A stretch of 64,000 bases of DNA, taken from the NCBI GenBank assembly GCA_014155875.1, contig JACEFZ010014476.1, forward strand, positions 689,001-753,000. Reading direction: 5' to 3'. Below the pieces are notes generated by a model. It ran no database searches, was not told where the DNA came from, and saw nothing but the letters and a program-made list of their open reading frames with translations. Made by a program: the position numbers and the translations under genes. Origin of the DNA: Cepaea nemoralis (lineage: Eukaryota > Mollusca > Gastropoda > Stylommatophora > Helicidae). This document shows positions 21,132 through 32,640 of this stretch, one piece after another. Every line of letters starts with the position of its first letter. Positions within the stretch are counted from its first letter, which is position 1.

Positions 21132-23325
21132 TTTTTGTTTTTTTTTGTGGGCGACATTATGAGAAGAGAAAAATTGGAACATGTGACAACTGGAAAGCTT
21201 TGGGAAGATATGGAGCGGAAGATATCGAGAGAAATCTTTTGAGTCTTGAGTCATTGTACAAGACATTATCACTGTCTGCTTCTTTCTTATCGACATTCGT
21301 CTTTTCCCTCCGGTATGCTGGCGGTTCATCTCTTACACCGGTCAGTTGTGACTTAAACTGAACGTAAGTTGCCTATAAAATCAACGTACTGCAAAGCCTT
21401 ATGGTTTTCATGCGGCACAAATATTTGACTAACTTCTTTTGTTTTGTTTTTTAAATTTTTGCCATAAAGTCTATTTGTTTTTATGTGTTAAATTGTGATG
21501 ATATATATATATATATTCGAATTGTTTGTTCTCACGTTCTGCTTCACAGAGTAGTGTTGGTTGTATTTATTTATTCACATAGAAAATTGCTTGTTTATCG
21601 CTCTAGACATTAACGTTGTTAAATGTATTTTTCGTCGTTATATTCTCGTTTTTGGTTTTGTTCGTGTTTCACGTGTGCCACCGTCTGTTATTGCATGTTT
21701 AACTGTGTTATATGCAGTTTAAATTCATGCCCTAAATGATTACGGTCGATCTGTAATCGAAAGGGTACACCAGAGCATTAATGTAGAGTGTAGTCTTTGA
21801 ACCCAATCCATTCGGTATATAGGGATCATGATGACGTATTACACATCTCTTACATCATTGACTGGTGATGTGACCAACATCACGTCGGTTACCTTTAACT
21901 TTCCAGAAAATTTGTTGGTACCCATTTTAGGCTGCGATGACCTGGGAGTCCTAGTGAATGGAAAATATTTCCATCTAAACGGGGATTCGATTACCTGACT
22001 AATGTACAACTGGGGCTCCCATTCTATGGAACACTGACGATAAAACTGCATATTTTGAACTAACTTCACACAAGTATGTAAATAAAAAGTGAGGTTTGTT
22101 TCATGCAATACATGTTCTTCACTTGCATGGTGTGATTGATAATCATGACCCCCAATCACTTATCATTTATAATTTCAATAAAATAGATGCTGCTTATATC
22201 TAGATGTTTTGTGGTAGAATGATAGCAGTGAACGGATGAAAGAAAGGTGTAATGACGATGTCTTGAAAGAAGTTAACTCACCAAGAGAACTGGTTACTCG
22301 CATCAGATGAACACCGTTCACGATGTTTGTTTTTTTTTTGGGTAGGGATGAGAAGGGAAAGTTGGAGTACGCCCTTACAACGGGAGAGTTGTAGTGGATG
22401 AGAAGATGCTGGACAGTTTGGCGTGGAGGTCTTCCCATGGTTTACATACAAAGGCTAATTTGTGTATTACCTTTCGTCTGATGAATATTTAATGAACAAA
22501 CCACGAAAATTCTAAGAGTGAAAACACGTTTAAAACAGCAAACTTGAACCAATCTATACGTGATTTAAAAGAACACATTTAATAACTCACACACTATGCA
22601 CTATAAACACGATCCTAACGAAAGAGATATTTCAATAGTCTTAATTTTACAAGCAGGAATAACAGAAATTAAAGTGGTTTTATATGTCATTTGTATTTTA
22701 CTACTGGTGACTGAAGCTCAATCCTACATGACCTAAGTCAATGAGCAATTTCGAACAATTAATCAGGTGCCATCTTCACAAACAAGGTAGGATACACTGG
22801 TTCACCAACACTCAGTTCTTACGATCTTTATCGGCTGTTGTACTTCTATAAAGTTTCCTCAATGTGTGTTCTACCCAGCGCCATAGTATTTTTCTTACAT
22901 CTTGATTAAATGGTTTTTACATAATTATTTCCGTGAACTTTACAGTGGCGTGTTTGTCTATACACTGTTCCGATTTACTTGTCTACTTTTGACTTTTACC
23001 TCCAGAATGGCTTTGATAAGCGTGTCATGTCTTTCAGTGTGCCAAAATGAAGAACTTCTTTGATTTCTTCCATCTGTCCTCGTTTTATTTCCCAGCTCTA
23101 GTTTTGTTTTTATTCAAATCAAAAATTGTCACCATATTGACAATGAGAAATTAGAAAGGGGGACAATTCAGTTCAATGTATCTGTAAAACTAGATTTACA
23201 GTTCTCTCCCGTTGAATTCAGTTCTTTGATAAAATGCTTGCTTGCTTGTGTTCGTTGGCTTGAGCTCCAACGCGAAGTCCTGTATGTCGGATGAAGGCAT
23301 CCTGTTGTCCAACATCAGTGTGATG
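21132..23325. other. No gene recognised; presumed profilin 3' flank
   Basis: AT-rich sequence with candidate polyadenylation signals AATAAA near 22081 and AATAAAA near 22175. A perfect 10-bp inverted repeat (GTCCTGTATG at 23277, CATACAGGAC at 23327) encloses 40 bases. No other ORF is supported. Confidence 0.4.
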
Positions 23326-23600
23326 TCATACAGGACCTGAGGTTTGCGTGAGTATCCGTTGTCCCATGTCTGGCTTATTGATGTGCAGACTGGTGGTTCC
23401 TCGCCGTACAGGCAGACACTCTCCGACTTCGGAGGAATCGGCGATCCTACTGACTTTAGCCAGGACCCTGAAGGGACCTGTTGCCCAGGACGCTCGACGA
23501 GGACGCGTCAATAGGTCTTGGCCAGTATATAACCCGACCCTGGTGCCTTGAAAACACCTCTGCGTCCCTTTGATAAAATGATTTAAGAGGATCGACTTCA
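23326..23600 (-). pseudogene. Possible integrase C-terminal remnant of a Gypsy-type element
   Basis: A 91-codon minus-strand open frame contains GPFRVLAKVSR and RRGTTSLHIN, separated as in the G-P-(F/Y)-x-(V/I) and H-x-N-x-L landmarks of Gypsy integrase C-terminal domains. No catalytic core or RT lies next to it. The frame is short, so this is suggestive only. Confidence 0.35.
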
Positions 23601-23812
23601 TTGCACCGGGTTTTTACCTATATGGCTCTGTCTCTTTTTGCACAGCGGCCTGTCGGAAGCTTCGCACAAAGCACGAACTCCATAGCTCCAGCGACGGTCC
23701 CTCATGAGTTTCCAAGAAAAATGCACTTGTGAACCGAACGATGTAGCCCGGAATCGAACCCACGACCTTCGGAGCTCAAGGCAGGCGTCGTGACCACTTC
23801 GCCACGAAGGTA
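23600..23812 (-). repeat. SINE-3 copy
   Basis: The minus strand has head 'gtggcgaagtggtcacgacg', box B 'gggttcgattccggg', body 'gctggagctatggagttcg' and 3' part 'tatataggtaaaaacccggt'. It is nearly collinear with 38040-38275. Confidence 0.85.
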
Positions 23813-24059
23813 CCTGGTGACTACTGGGTATTGACTGAAGCAAATTTGCAGTTCTCTCCAGTCCCACAGCATAGTGGGCATGTCGGTGTAACGGTTAGGA
23901 CTTATGAGTACATTGGACAAGGATATCGATGCCAGCTTTCTTCGGTCGCTACAGAAAGGAAAGATCTATTCCTCCGTGCACTCAGGTCTACATAATTGGA
24001 TGGTTCTAAAACTCCGCAAACACACAGACGATTCCTGCTAAGGTGCTTGTTTTGTTTTG
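23813..24059. other. No gene recognised
   Basis: Unique-looking sequence between SINE-3 and the RTE-like LINE. Confidence 0.3.
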
Positions 24060-25925
24060 TAGTCCCATCTGCCATGTGAAAAGGTATACTTAGAAAACGT
24101 CAAAGACGAAACAATGAGGAAACATTATGAGGAAGTTATAACTTAAATTTTGTAAAATTACCTATAGAAAGAAAAACAGTGGAAGAAGAATGGGGCATGT
24201 TCAAATCAAGCATTCTAAATGCTGCAAAAATAACATGTGAAACCACGAAAAAATGCAAAACACGGATAAAGAAAACAACAAGTTGGTGGAACGCAGAGGT
24301 AAAGAAATCTGTAAAAGACATGAAAGGAAAAATATAAAAAGTGGGTTAAGAGCAAACAGGACCGTGATATAATATAGAATAGCAAGGAGACATGTGAATT
24401 GAATAGTAAAGATAGAAAAACTAAACGACTGGGGGGAGGGGGGAATACGGAGTCACCCTAAATAAAAACTACAAGGAGGCAACTGGGTACTTCTACACAC
24501 ACACACCAATCAATACAATGAGAATCAGGGGAACCCTTTGACCCAAATGAATAAGGAGAACCAATAAGTGAACAAAAGCAAATCCTAAAAAGATGGAGGA
24601 GTACCTGAACAACTTCTCAACATTCCATCAGATGCCACGGGAATCCTTGAAACCGATACACATGCCATCGAAAAACTGTAAACAGTAAAAGAGACTGCAC
24701 ACAATACAGAGGCAATGCTTCTTTGAGTTATACTGAGAAAATATTTTGCAAAATTCTCGAGAAAAGATTACGAACTACAACAGAACTACAGCTAAGCGAA
24801 ACACAACTTGGATTTAGGAAAAACAAAGGATGCAGAGATGCCACTTTTGCCCTTTGACAACTTATAGAAAAAGCTATCGAATTTAATGAAACACTCTACT
24901 TAGCCTTTGTCGACCAAGAAAGGGCATTTGGTAGAGTAGATAGAAACAGGCTGCGGGAAATTCTTCAACAATATGGAGTGTGTACACATCTAACAAATCT
25001 ATGTAGAAACTTATATAAACTACAGTGAATACATAATGAGAACAACTGGAGGACACTCAGAACCCTTCACCATAAGACCCGGAGTACGACAAGGTTATGT
25101 CCTGTACCCTCTTTTGTTCATAACCTATATAGACAGCATATGTAAAGAAACCAGCCAAACAGAGACAGCAAGAACACCGCATGACGAACAGAATACAGAA
25201 GAAGAACCATACGAAAATTACAACATTAAGGAATCCTATTTGCGGACGACCAAGCACTAACAGCAAAATCAGAAGCTCAATTACAAGACCACGTGAATAG
25301 TGTAAACGAAATGTGTAAGGAACATAACATGAAAATTAGCACAAGTAAAACAAAGGTAATAACTATAACCGAAGAAGAAAAAATAACAAAGATTTATTTA
25401 AAAGGACACCCCTGAAACAAGTAAAGAGCTTCAAGTACTTAGAAAGTATAATATCATCAAATGGCAAATCAGAAGACGAGATGGAAAATAGATGCAATAC
25501 GGCAATTCAACTCATTGGACACATAACACCAATACTAAAAAACACACTTGTATCAATAGTTACTAAGAAAGCACTCTACAACACAATCTTCCTGCCAACT
25601 CTAAGCTACTAATCAGAAATCAAGAAAATCAGAAATGAAGAAATCAGGACTAAGGTTTGGGTTATAGCAGCGCTAAATTTTATTAGAAGGCAGCAATTCA
25701 AATGGTTTGGTCATGTATCTAGGTTACCAATTAACAGTATACCACAACAAGCAATAACGTACAGACCAAATAGAAGCAGAAGAAGAGGCCAAATACATAT
25801 ACGATGGACAAGAGGAATAGCAGCGTCCATGGGAATCTCGATACATGAAGCCCATAAGCGGGCACTGCCCCACTGTTTATACTTCATCTCGACACCGTAG
25901 GTACAAGAGGAACAAGATGAGATTA
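24060..25925 (+). pseudogene. RTE-like LINE ORF2, long but decayed copy (LINE-D)
   Basis: A collinear 1.9-kb relic of a non-LTR retrotransposon polymerase. In order it shows the linker before the RT (EEEWGMFKSSILNAAK, then KTTSWWNAEVKKSVKDMK near 24270), ETQLGFRKNKGCRDATFAL (near 24800), the motif A region LYLAFVDQERAFGRVDRNRL (near 24895) and a degraded GVRQG motif (near 25082). Motif C survives as FADDQALTAKSE (near 25243), then KISTSKTKVI. A frameshifted C-terminal tail ends in the conserved 'catctcgacaccgtaggtac' region. Numerous stops and indels make it dead. Related pieces lie at 45045-45590 and 52261-52572. Confidence 0.8.
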
Positions 25926-25984
25926 GATAGAGATACTGCAATTTAGGCGAAAGAAATGTAGATCTTCGCATGTTCTCATCATCA

Positions 25985-26098
25985 TCATGTGTCATGCATA
26001 TAAGTGTGGGCGGTCTTTTTTTCGCCATCTCAAACGATCACCAGAGTTGTGGTCTCTGTTCTTGTCTCGACCATACCACGTGACCAAACCATCAAGGT
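25985..26098 (-). pseudogene. RTE-like LINE C-terminus ending at the (TTC)n tract
   Basis: The minus-strand translation gives YLDGLVTWYGRDKNRDH, then a degraded WRKKDRPHLYA end. It parallels the YLDGLTTWHGRDKNTE...AYRHGT end at 28980-29117. The (TTC)n tract begins where the LINE sequence starts. Confidence 0.6.
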
Positions 26099-26283
26099 AT
26101 TTCTTCTTCTTCTTTTTCTTCTTCGTCTTCTTCTTCTTCTTCTTCTTCTTCTTCTTCTTCTTCTTCTTCTTCTTCTTCTTCTTCTTCTTCTTCTTCTTCT
26201 TCTTCTTCTTCTTCTTCTTCTTCTTCTGCTTCTTCTTCTTCTTCTTCTTCTTCTTCTTCTTCTTCTTCTTCTTCTTCTTCTTC
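26099..26283. repeat. (TTC)n microsatellite, ~185 bp
   Basis: TTC units with a few TTT, GTC and GCT interruptions, lying between an RTE end and a SINE-2 whose (GAA)n tail it continues. The poly-Phe, poly-Leu, poly-Lys and poly-Arg open frames here are artefacts. Confidence 0.95.
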
Positions 26284-26600
26284 TGCATTCTGAGTGTTGT
26301 TGTTTTTTTTTTTCAGGCGTAATTGTGTTGTCAGAGTCTCGTAGCGGGAGAGAACTGGGAGCGGTTCGACACCCGCTGGTGACTTGCGGGATACTGAGCC
26401 GGCCGCTCAGAAAGCAATGGCAGACTACTGAGCGTAATCTTGCCAAGAGATCAAGAGACAGCTGAAAGATGCTACTGTTGACAGCGATGTCCTGTAAAGG
26501 ATATGCAAAAAAAAAAAAAAAATTTCGTTGTGTCCGGTTATGCGCCCTTAGGCCGACACATCCGACTTCGGCGGGCGTTTGTTGACCGAGTTAGTCTTCC
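26284..26600 (-). repeat. SINE-2 copy split by a SINE-1
   Basis: The left part (26284-26328) gives the SINE-2 3' portion next to its (GAA)n tail. The right part (26522-26600) gives 'ttaggccgacacatccgac', 'ggcgggcgtttgttgaccg' and 'agttag', the 5' half. A SINE-1 lies between. Confidence 0.7.
26329..26521 (+). repeat. SINE-1 copy nested in SINE-2, poly-A tail
   Basis: Head with 'gagcggttcgacacccgct', body 'gctcagaaagcaatggcaga', 'gcgtaatcttgccaagag' and 'gctactgttgacagcgatg'. It ends in the terminus 'tcctgtaaaggatatgc' followed by A(16). Confidence 0.85.
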
Positions 26601-27379
26601 CTGGTATCCAGGTATTTACTTCCCTTGTTCTTTTCCTCACAACCTAGCCAGATGTCACTAAGTTCTCCAACTTATTTCTTCTTATAATGTGTCCAACAAA
26701 TGTTGATCATTTTACGGTTTTCATTTGTTTCTTTTAGGACTAGGTTCTAGGCCACAACATACCACGTGGATTAGCCAGCTATCCTTTACTTTCTTCTTCG
26801 TCTTTCCTTCCCAGACAATTCCGGCAAATTATGCAAAGTTTTCGCCAATTTTCATGAGGCTGGTTCGACCTTAGAGCCGCACTAATCGGAGATTATCTTG
26901 CTTCTACTGGAGATTCAACTCTGACAACGGTTTTGGAATCCAAGCGCACTAACCTCTCATCCACCGCTGCTCCCTTAAATTCTCAAAATAAACACTAGAT
27001 TTTAATAGAGAAGTGTATGGGAAACACAATGGAAATGCGATGAATTACAGTAAGTTTGAGTAATTTTTTTTTTTTTTTAACACGCTTACAACAACAACAA
27101 CATAAAGAAGAAAAAAAAAACACATGACACAAGTTCTGAACAGAAAACGCAAACTTAATCAAGATTTAAGAAAATACTTCAGAACTTGAGGAAAATAACA
27201 TTGAACAACAAACAAACAAAAAAAAATAAAACACTAATTATGAGAATTAAGCCAATTAAATTTTAATTAAGTTTGAGCAGATTTAAAACTGTCGATGTTT
27301 GCTCTGACAAATTGCTTTCATTATTCAAAATAGAGCATGAAATATGCTTTACATAGTGCGCCATAAACGGGGCTTTGTG
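26601..27379. other. No gene recognised
   Basis: Around 26605-26650 a faint RTE-end signature ('tatttacttcccttgttctt') continues. The rest is A/T-rich with an (AAC)n run near 27090. Confidence 0.4.
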
Positions 27380-28148
27380 CTGACGAGTGTGTGTGTGGCT
27401 TCACAAACTGAAAACCGTTGGTGTTTATAAAGTATGTGTTATGTGTTGAAACCAGCTGATCTTGACGTTAGTATGCAGTATTGGTTTCACAAGCTGGGAC
27501 CCGCTGATCGTCGGGTTGCTGTATAGTAGTGGTTTCACAGGGTGAAATCCGCTGATCGTCACACTGCCATATAGTATGTTTCACAAGCTGAGCCCACTGA
27601 TCGTCGGGTTGCTATATAGTAGTGGTTTCACAGGGTGAAATCCGCTGATCGTCACACTGCCATATAGTATGTTTCACAAGCTGAGCCCCACTGATCGTCG
27701 GGTTGCTATATAGTAGTGGTTTCACAGGGTGAAATCCGCTGATCGTCACACTGCCATATAGTATGTTTCACAATCTGAGCCCCACTGATCGTCGGGTTGC
27801 TATATAGTAGTGGTTTCACAGGGTGAAATCCGCTGATCGTCACACTGCCATATAGTATGTTTCACAAGCTGAGCCCCACTGATCGTCGGGTTGCTGTATA
27901 GTAGTGGATTCTGCCGAGTCCATCAACGATCAACTGTGGTATTCGTGGATGAATTTTGTGTTGACATTCTGACGGCGGCATTATGCACAGTGTACCTGTG
28001 CGGCCTTGTTGGATTGCCGAGACTCCTGTCTGTTCCACTTTTCACATTGGACAGTGGGGAGCATTCTGTATGATATTCGCTGACACTGGAATGGAGCATA
28101 ATGGGGACGATCCGTTGCCGTGAAGTTGGTACCTCGACTAACTATAAT

Positions 28149-28183
<35 letters not shown>

Positions 28184-28690
28184 GTAACTAACCAACCAAC
28201 CAACCAACCAACCAATTAACTAACTAACTAACTAACTAACTAACTAGTGGTTTCACAGGGTGAAATCCGCTGATCGTCACACTGCCATATAGTATGTTTC
28301 ACAAGCTGAGCTCCGCTGATACTGATTGTTGGGTTGCCATACAGTACTGATTTCGCAAGTTGAGCCCCCCTGATCGTCGCACGGCTATTGTCGGATTTCT
28401 ATACAGTATTGGTTTCTCGGGGTGGACTCCGCTGATCGTCCGGTTGCTATATAGCATTTGGTTTCACAAAATGAACTCCGGTGATCGTCGAATTGCTATA
28501 TAGCATTGGTTTCACAATCAGAAAACCCCTGATCTTGAGGCTGCTATCAAGCATTGGCTTCACAAGTTCAAAACTGTTGATCTCAGCCTCCTGTGAAGTT
28601 TCCCTTTCGTGTGCAGTACTGGTTCCACAGTTTGAAAACTGCTGATGGAGGCGCTGTCATATTTCATTCACTTTCACACACGTGAACCGG
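27380..28690. repeat. Dimeric satellite, 94-bp unit of two ~47-bp halves
   Basis: The central part (27506-27907, resuming at 28245) consists of near-identical 94-bp dimers. The first half is 'tgatcgtcgggttgctatat' + 'agtagtggtttcacagggtg' and the second is 'tgatcgtcacactgccatat' + 'agtatgtttcacaagctgag'. Both halves share 'ctgatcgtc...atatagta...tttcacaa/gg', so the dimer arose from one ~47-bp monomer. On both flanks only diverged monomers remain, as expected for an array homogenised in its middle. A LINE fragment interrupts it at 27908-28244. Confidence 0.85.
27908..28244 (+). mobile_element. Truncated LINE insertion with (TAAC)n tail
   Basis: 337 bp of non-satellite DNA ending in 'cctcgactaac' and (TAAC)n/(AACC)n. 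It is flanked by a perfect 6-bp duplication of satellite sequence, TAGTGG, at 27902-27907 and 28245-28250. The tail resembles the 'gtcgactaactaactaac' end of LINE-C at 52227-52255, so it is probably a 5'-truncated relative. Confidence 0.75.
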
Positions 28691-28836
28691 CGTCTTTGGC
28701 TTAAGAAATAATAGCACGCGCAGTTTTGCAACTCCCCCGACATGCCGAGTTGAGGGTTCGAAATCTGCCGAGGAGGGTTGAACTCTACACATGATTTGCA
28801 TTGCATCGACTCCTGTTCCAGTGAGCTGCTACATTA

Positions 28837-28975
28837 ACTCACAATGCTCTGATTACAGTACATTAACTCTCACTGCACTGATTATTGCACATTAACCCTG
28901 ACTACTCTGATTACCGTCCATACACTAATAACTACTCTGATTACTGTACATTAACTAACACTACTCGGATTCATT
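28837..28975. repeat. ~31-bp degenerate tandem repeat
   Basis: 'ctctgattacagtacattaa' + 'ctcacactg'-like units, about four to five copies. Confidence 0.7.
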
Positions 28976-28979
28976 AATT

Positions 28980-29127
28980 CATCATGTGCCATGCCGATAA
29001 GCGTTGGCAGTCATTTTCGCCATCTCACCAGAGTCGTGGATCAGCTCAGTGTTCTTGTCTCGACCATGCCACGTGGTCAAGCCATCCAGGTATTTACTCC
29101 TCTGTCTTCCCCTTGTTCTCTTCCTTT
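28980..29127 (-). pseudogene. RTE-like LINE C-terminus
   Basis: On the minus strand it encodes KRTRGRQRSKYLDGLTTWHG followed by RDKNTELIHDSGEMAK and a final AYRHGT. This is the terminal block of RTE-like LINE proteins. The codons sit in one frame, so this piece is fairly well preserved but only about 45 residues long. Confidence 0.7.
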
Positions 29128-29942
29128 ATTGCTCGCTGGACTTTAGGCGGCCTGGTGTGCCTTGCCAGTGAGAAGGCCTGATCGTTCGGGTCCACATCGA
29201 TTGACGGACGTCAGTCGCGGCGATCGAGCAAATCTTGAGCTACAGCCTACGATGGGTGACGTTGTAATATTCTTGTATGATAATTTGGCCGTGTCCAGCG
29301 TGTGCCGCGTGGTTACACACCCGCTTCACACGCCGGTGATCCGGGGTTTGTTTCCGGGTCCGTTAAAGAATATGCACGACTGACGAGCTCAAACGAGAGC
29401 GAAACTCGAGTCTAATGCTTTCACGTTGACGTGGATAGGCCTTAGGGTCATACCAGAATACGATCAGCGTTGCCAGTAGTGGATTGTGCTCAATATTTAA
29501 ATCTCAAATCCCGAAACAACCAAATAAATAAATTTGATTATTGCTCGCTGGACTTTAGGCGGCCTGGTGTGTCTTGCCGGTGAGAAGACCTGATCGTTCG
29601 GGTACACATCGATTGACGGACGTCAGTCGCGGCGATCTGGCAAATCTTGAGCTACAGCCTACGATTGGTGACGTTGTTATATTCTGTTATGATAATTTGG
29701 CCGTGTCCAGCGTGTGCCGCGTGGTTACACACCCGCTTCACACGCCAGTGATCCGGGGTTTGTTTCCGGGTCCGGTCAAGGATATGCACTACTGACGAGC
29801 TCAAACGAGAGCGAAACTCGAGTCTAGTGCTTCCGCATTGACGTGGATAGGCCTTAGGTTCATACCAGAATATGATCAGCGTTACCATTAGTGGGTTGTG
29901 CTCAATATTTAAATCTCAAATCCCGAAACAACCAAATAAATC
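29128..29942 (+). repeat. Tandem pair of a ~412-bp element
   Basis: Unit 1 (29128-29539) and unit 2 (29540-29942) are almost identical from 'attgctcgctggactttagg' to the A-rich tail 'aaacaaccaaataaat'. Each contains 'gcgtgtgccgcgtggttaca' and 'gatccggggtttgtttccgg', which could be degenerate Pol III boxes. The A-rich end looks like a retroposon tail. No coding capacity is seen in the units. Confidence 0.8.
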
Positions 29943-30579
29943 AATAAGAACAGGAACAAGCAGAAGAAGAACAACAAGAACAGAAACAAGAAGAATAACA
30001 ACAAGAACAATAACAAGAAGGTCCAAATATTCACTACCTTACAGTGCATTTAACAGTAACACACACAGTGAAGTACCAACCACCTTAGGCAAAGAATGAA
30101 AGTACTGGTTTCACACGCTCAAACCCGCTGCTGATAGCTCTGCCAGGTAAAGCAGGTATTTCTGGTTTGCTGGTATTTATTGTCTAGCGGAACGTTTCGC
30201 AGGTGGAAATCTGGCATCCGGGCCAGGCTTCATTCTCTCCGCTGACCCAGTTTAGCCTATATAAGCATTTGGCATGTAACATTTTAGAACCACACTGATA
30301 GACTTTTTTTTTTTAATACCAAGTTTCTGTCCTGGTTCTTTATGTAGAGAGAGAACATTTCTTTCACAACTTGTTCCTTTCGGTAAGTTTTTCTTTTATT
30401 ATTTCTTATAATATTATTTTATGGTGTTAGTTATTTTGTATTGCCATGTCCCTATATATTTGCTACATTCGTGTGGTGGGATAATTTTAATTAATTTGTA
30501 TATGTCCATCTTGAACGTGTTGAATTATATAAAGGTTGTTTAAATATTACGTGGTCATCAATAAACTATCAGAGTAAAC
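29943..30579. other. No gene recognised; (AACAAG)n stretch
   Basis: The A-rich hexanucleotide-like repeat at 29946-30020 continues the tail of the duplicated element. The remainder shows nothing supportable. Confidence 0.4.
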
Positions 30580-31095
30580 AGGGACATACTTAGAACATGT
30601 AGCAAGTTTTTTTCCTGTCTTGGACATGTAATAACAGATGATGGGAGAAGTGAAACAGAAGTCAAAAAGAGAATAGGAATGGCCAACAATGCATTTCAAC
30701 AGGATGAAATCGATATTAACATCTAGAGAAACTGTCAAATGTGATGTACATTCAAAGCTACAATATGGCTGTGTAAGCCTGGATAATGAACAAGCAATTA
30801 GAAAGTCGAACTAGAGGCTCTGTGAGTGTGAATATACAGAAGAGTATATCCTATTTCTTGGAAACAAAAACAATCAAATATAGAGGTTCTAGAAGAACTA
30901 GGAATGAAAAGAGAGATGATGAAAGAAATAAAAAAGAGAAAAGTGAAATATCTCGGCCAAGTTAAATGTGGGAAGATAGCATCAAGAGATGGGCGAACAG
31001 CAGTTTGACAGCATGTACAATCTAGGCGAGAAACAGACAGTGTTGGAGATTCATTGAAGCCAACCTTCATTGTGGAGACGGCACCTGATGAAGTA
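30580..31095 (+). pseudogene. RTE-like LINE C-terminal half
   Basis: Frameshifted translation recovers QMMGEVKQKSKRE, a derivative of the DGR-x-E-x-E-(I/V)-K-x-R block that follows YLG in RTE polymerases. It continues with NNAFQQ, MKSILTSRETVK, LQYGC and a degraded terminal block with 'ctcggccaagttaaatgtgg'. The last 40 bases lead directly into the 37-bp satellite. Confidence 0.6.
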
Positions 31096-31139
31096 ATACA
31101 AAAAGGGTCTCATTTCACGCCATGGGATGTACTGGGCCT

Positions 31140-32435
31140 CTGGGCTAACCTCCACGTGTTAACACCGTTCAACAACCTGGGCTAACCTCCACATGTTAAC
31201 ACCATTCAACAATCTGAGCTAACCTCCACATGTTAACACCATTCAACAATCTGAGCTAACCTCCACATGTTAACACCATTCAACAATCTGGGCTAACCTC
31301 CACATGTTAACACCATTCAGCAATCTGGGCTAACCTCCACATGTTAACACCATTCAACAATCTGGGCTAACCTCCACATGTTAACACCATTCAGCAATCT
31401 GGGCTAACCTCCACATGTTAACACCATTCAACAATCTGGGCTAACCTCCACATGTTAACACCATTCAGCAATCTGGGCTAACCTCCACATGTTAACATCA
31501 TCTAACAATCTGGGCTAACCTCCACATGTTAACACCATTCAGCAATCTGGGCTAACCTCCACATGTTAACACCATTCAACAATCTGGTCTAACCTCCATA
31601 TGTTAACACAATTCAACAATCTGGGCTAACCTCCACATGTTAACACCATTCAACAATCTGGGCTAACCTCCACATGTTAACATCATCTAACAATCTGGGC
31701 TAACCTCCACATGTTAACACCATTCAACAATCTGGGCTAACCTCCACATGTTAACACCATTCAACAATCTGGTCTAACCTCCATATGTTAACACAATTCA
31801 ACAATCTGGGCTAACCTCCACATGTTAACACCATTCAACAATCTGGGCTAACCTCCACATGTTAACACAATTCAACAATCTGGGCTAACCTCCACATGTT
31901 AACACCATTCAGCAATCTGGGCTAACCTCCACATGTTAACACCATTCAACAATCTGGGCTAACCTCCACATGTTAACGCCATTCAACAACCTGGGCTAAT
32001 CTCCACATGTTAACACCATTCAACAATCTGGGCTAACCTCCATATGTTAACACCATTCAGCAATCTGGGCTAACCTCCACATGTTAACACAATTCAACAA
32101 TCTGGGCTAACCTCCACATGTTAACACCATTCAACAATCTGGGCTAACCTCCACATGTTAACACCATTCAGCAATCTGGGCTAACCTCCACATGTTAACA
32201 CCATTCAACAATCTGGGCTAACCTCCACATGTTAACACCATTCAGCAATCTGGTCTAACCTCCACATGTTAACACCATTCAGCAATCTGGTCTAACCTCC
32301 ACATGTTAACACCATTCATCAATCTGGGCTAACCTCCACATGTTAACACCATTCAGCAATCTGGGCTAACCTCCACATGTTAACACCATTCAACAATCTG
32401 GGCTAACCTCCACATGTTAACACCATTCAGCAATC
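31140..32435. repeat. 37-bp tandem array, ~35 copies
   Basis: Unit 'ctgggctaacctccacatgt' + 'taacaccattcaacaat', 1296 bp in all. Every unit contains the 8-bp palindrome TGTTAACA. Rare variant pairs ('catctaacaat' and 'ggtctaacctccatatg..acaattc') recur exactly 185 bp apart (31496/31681 and 31584/31769). A five-monomer block was therefore duplicated. Confidence 0.95.
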
Positions 32436-32640
32436 GACGGTTGGCGTCGTCAGTATAAGGCCGGACGCTTTTACTTCACACACAATCTGTTGGTGCCAAT
32501 TTTATTCTGGGTCTACCTGAGAGCTCACGCTAGTGAAAGAAATATCCTCGCCTCGATGGAGATTTGAACAAATGAGCTCCGGGCCGGCAAGGAAGCGTGC
32601 TAGCTATTGTACCAGCGGGGTTGCGGCATCGTTGTCATCT
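32436..32640 (-). repeat. tRNA-like SINE
   Basis: The minus strand has 'ccgctggtacaatagctagc' (box A region) and 'atttgttcaaatctccatcg' (box B) at SINE spacing, followed by 'tgagctctcaggtagaccc'. It is only one copy, so the family is unverified. Confidence 0.5.

Noticed and set aside
26099..26283. Open frames of poly-Phe, poly-Leu, poly-Lys, poly-Arg and poly-Ser
   Set aside because: Pure consequence of the TTC microsatellite. The same applies at 2543-2630 and 35962-36064.
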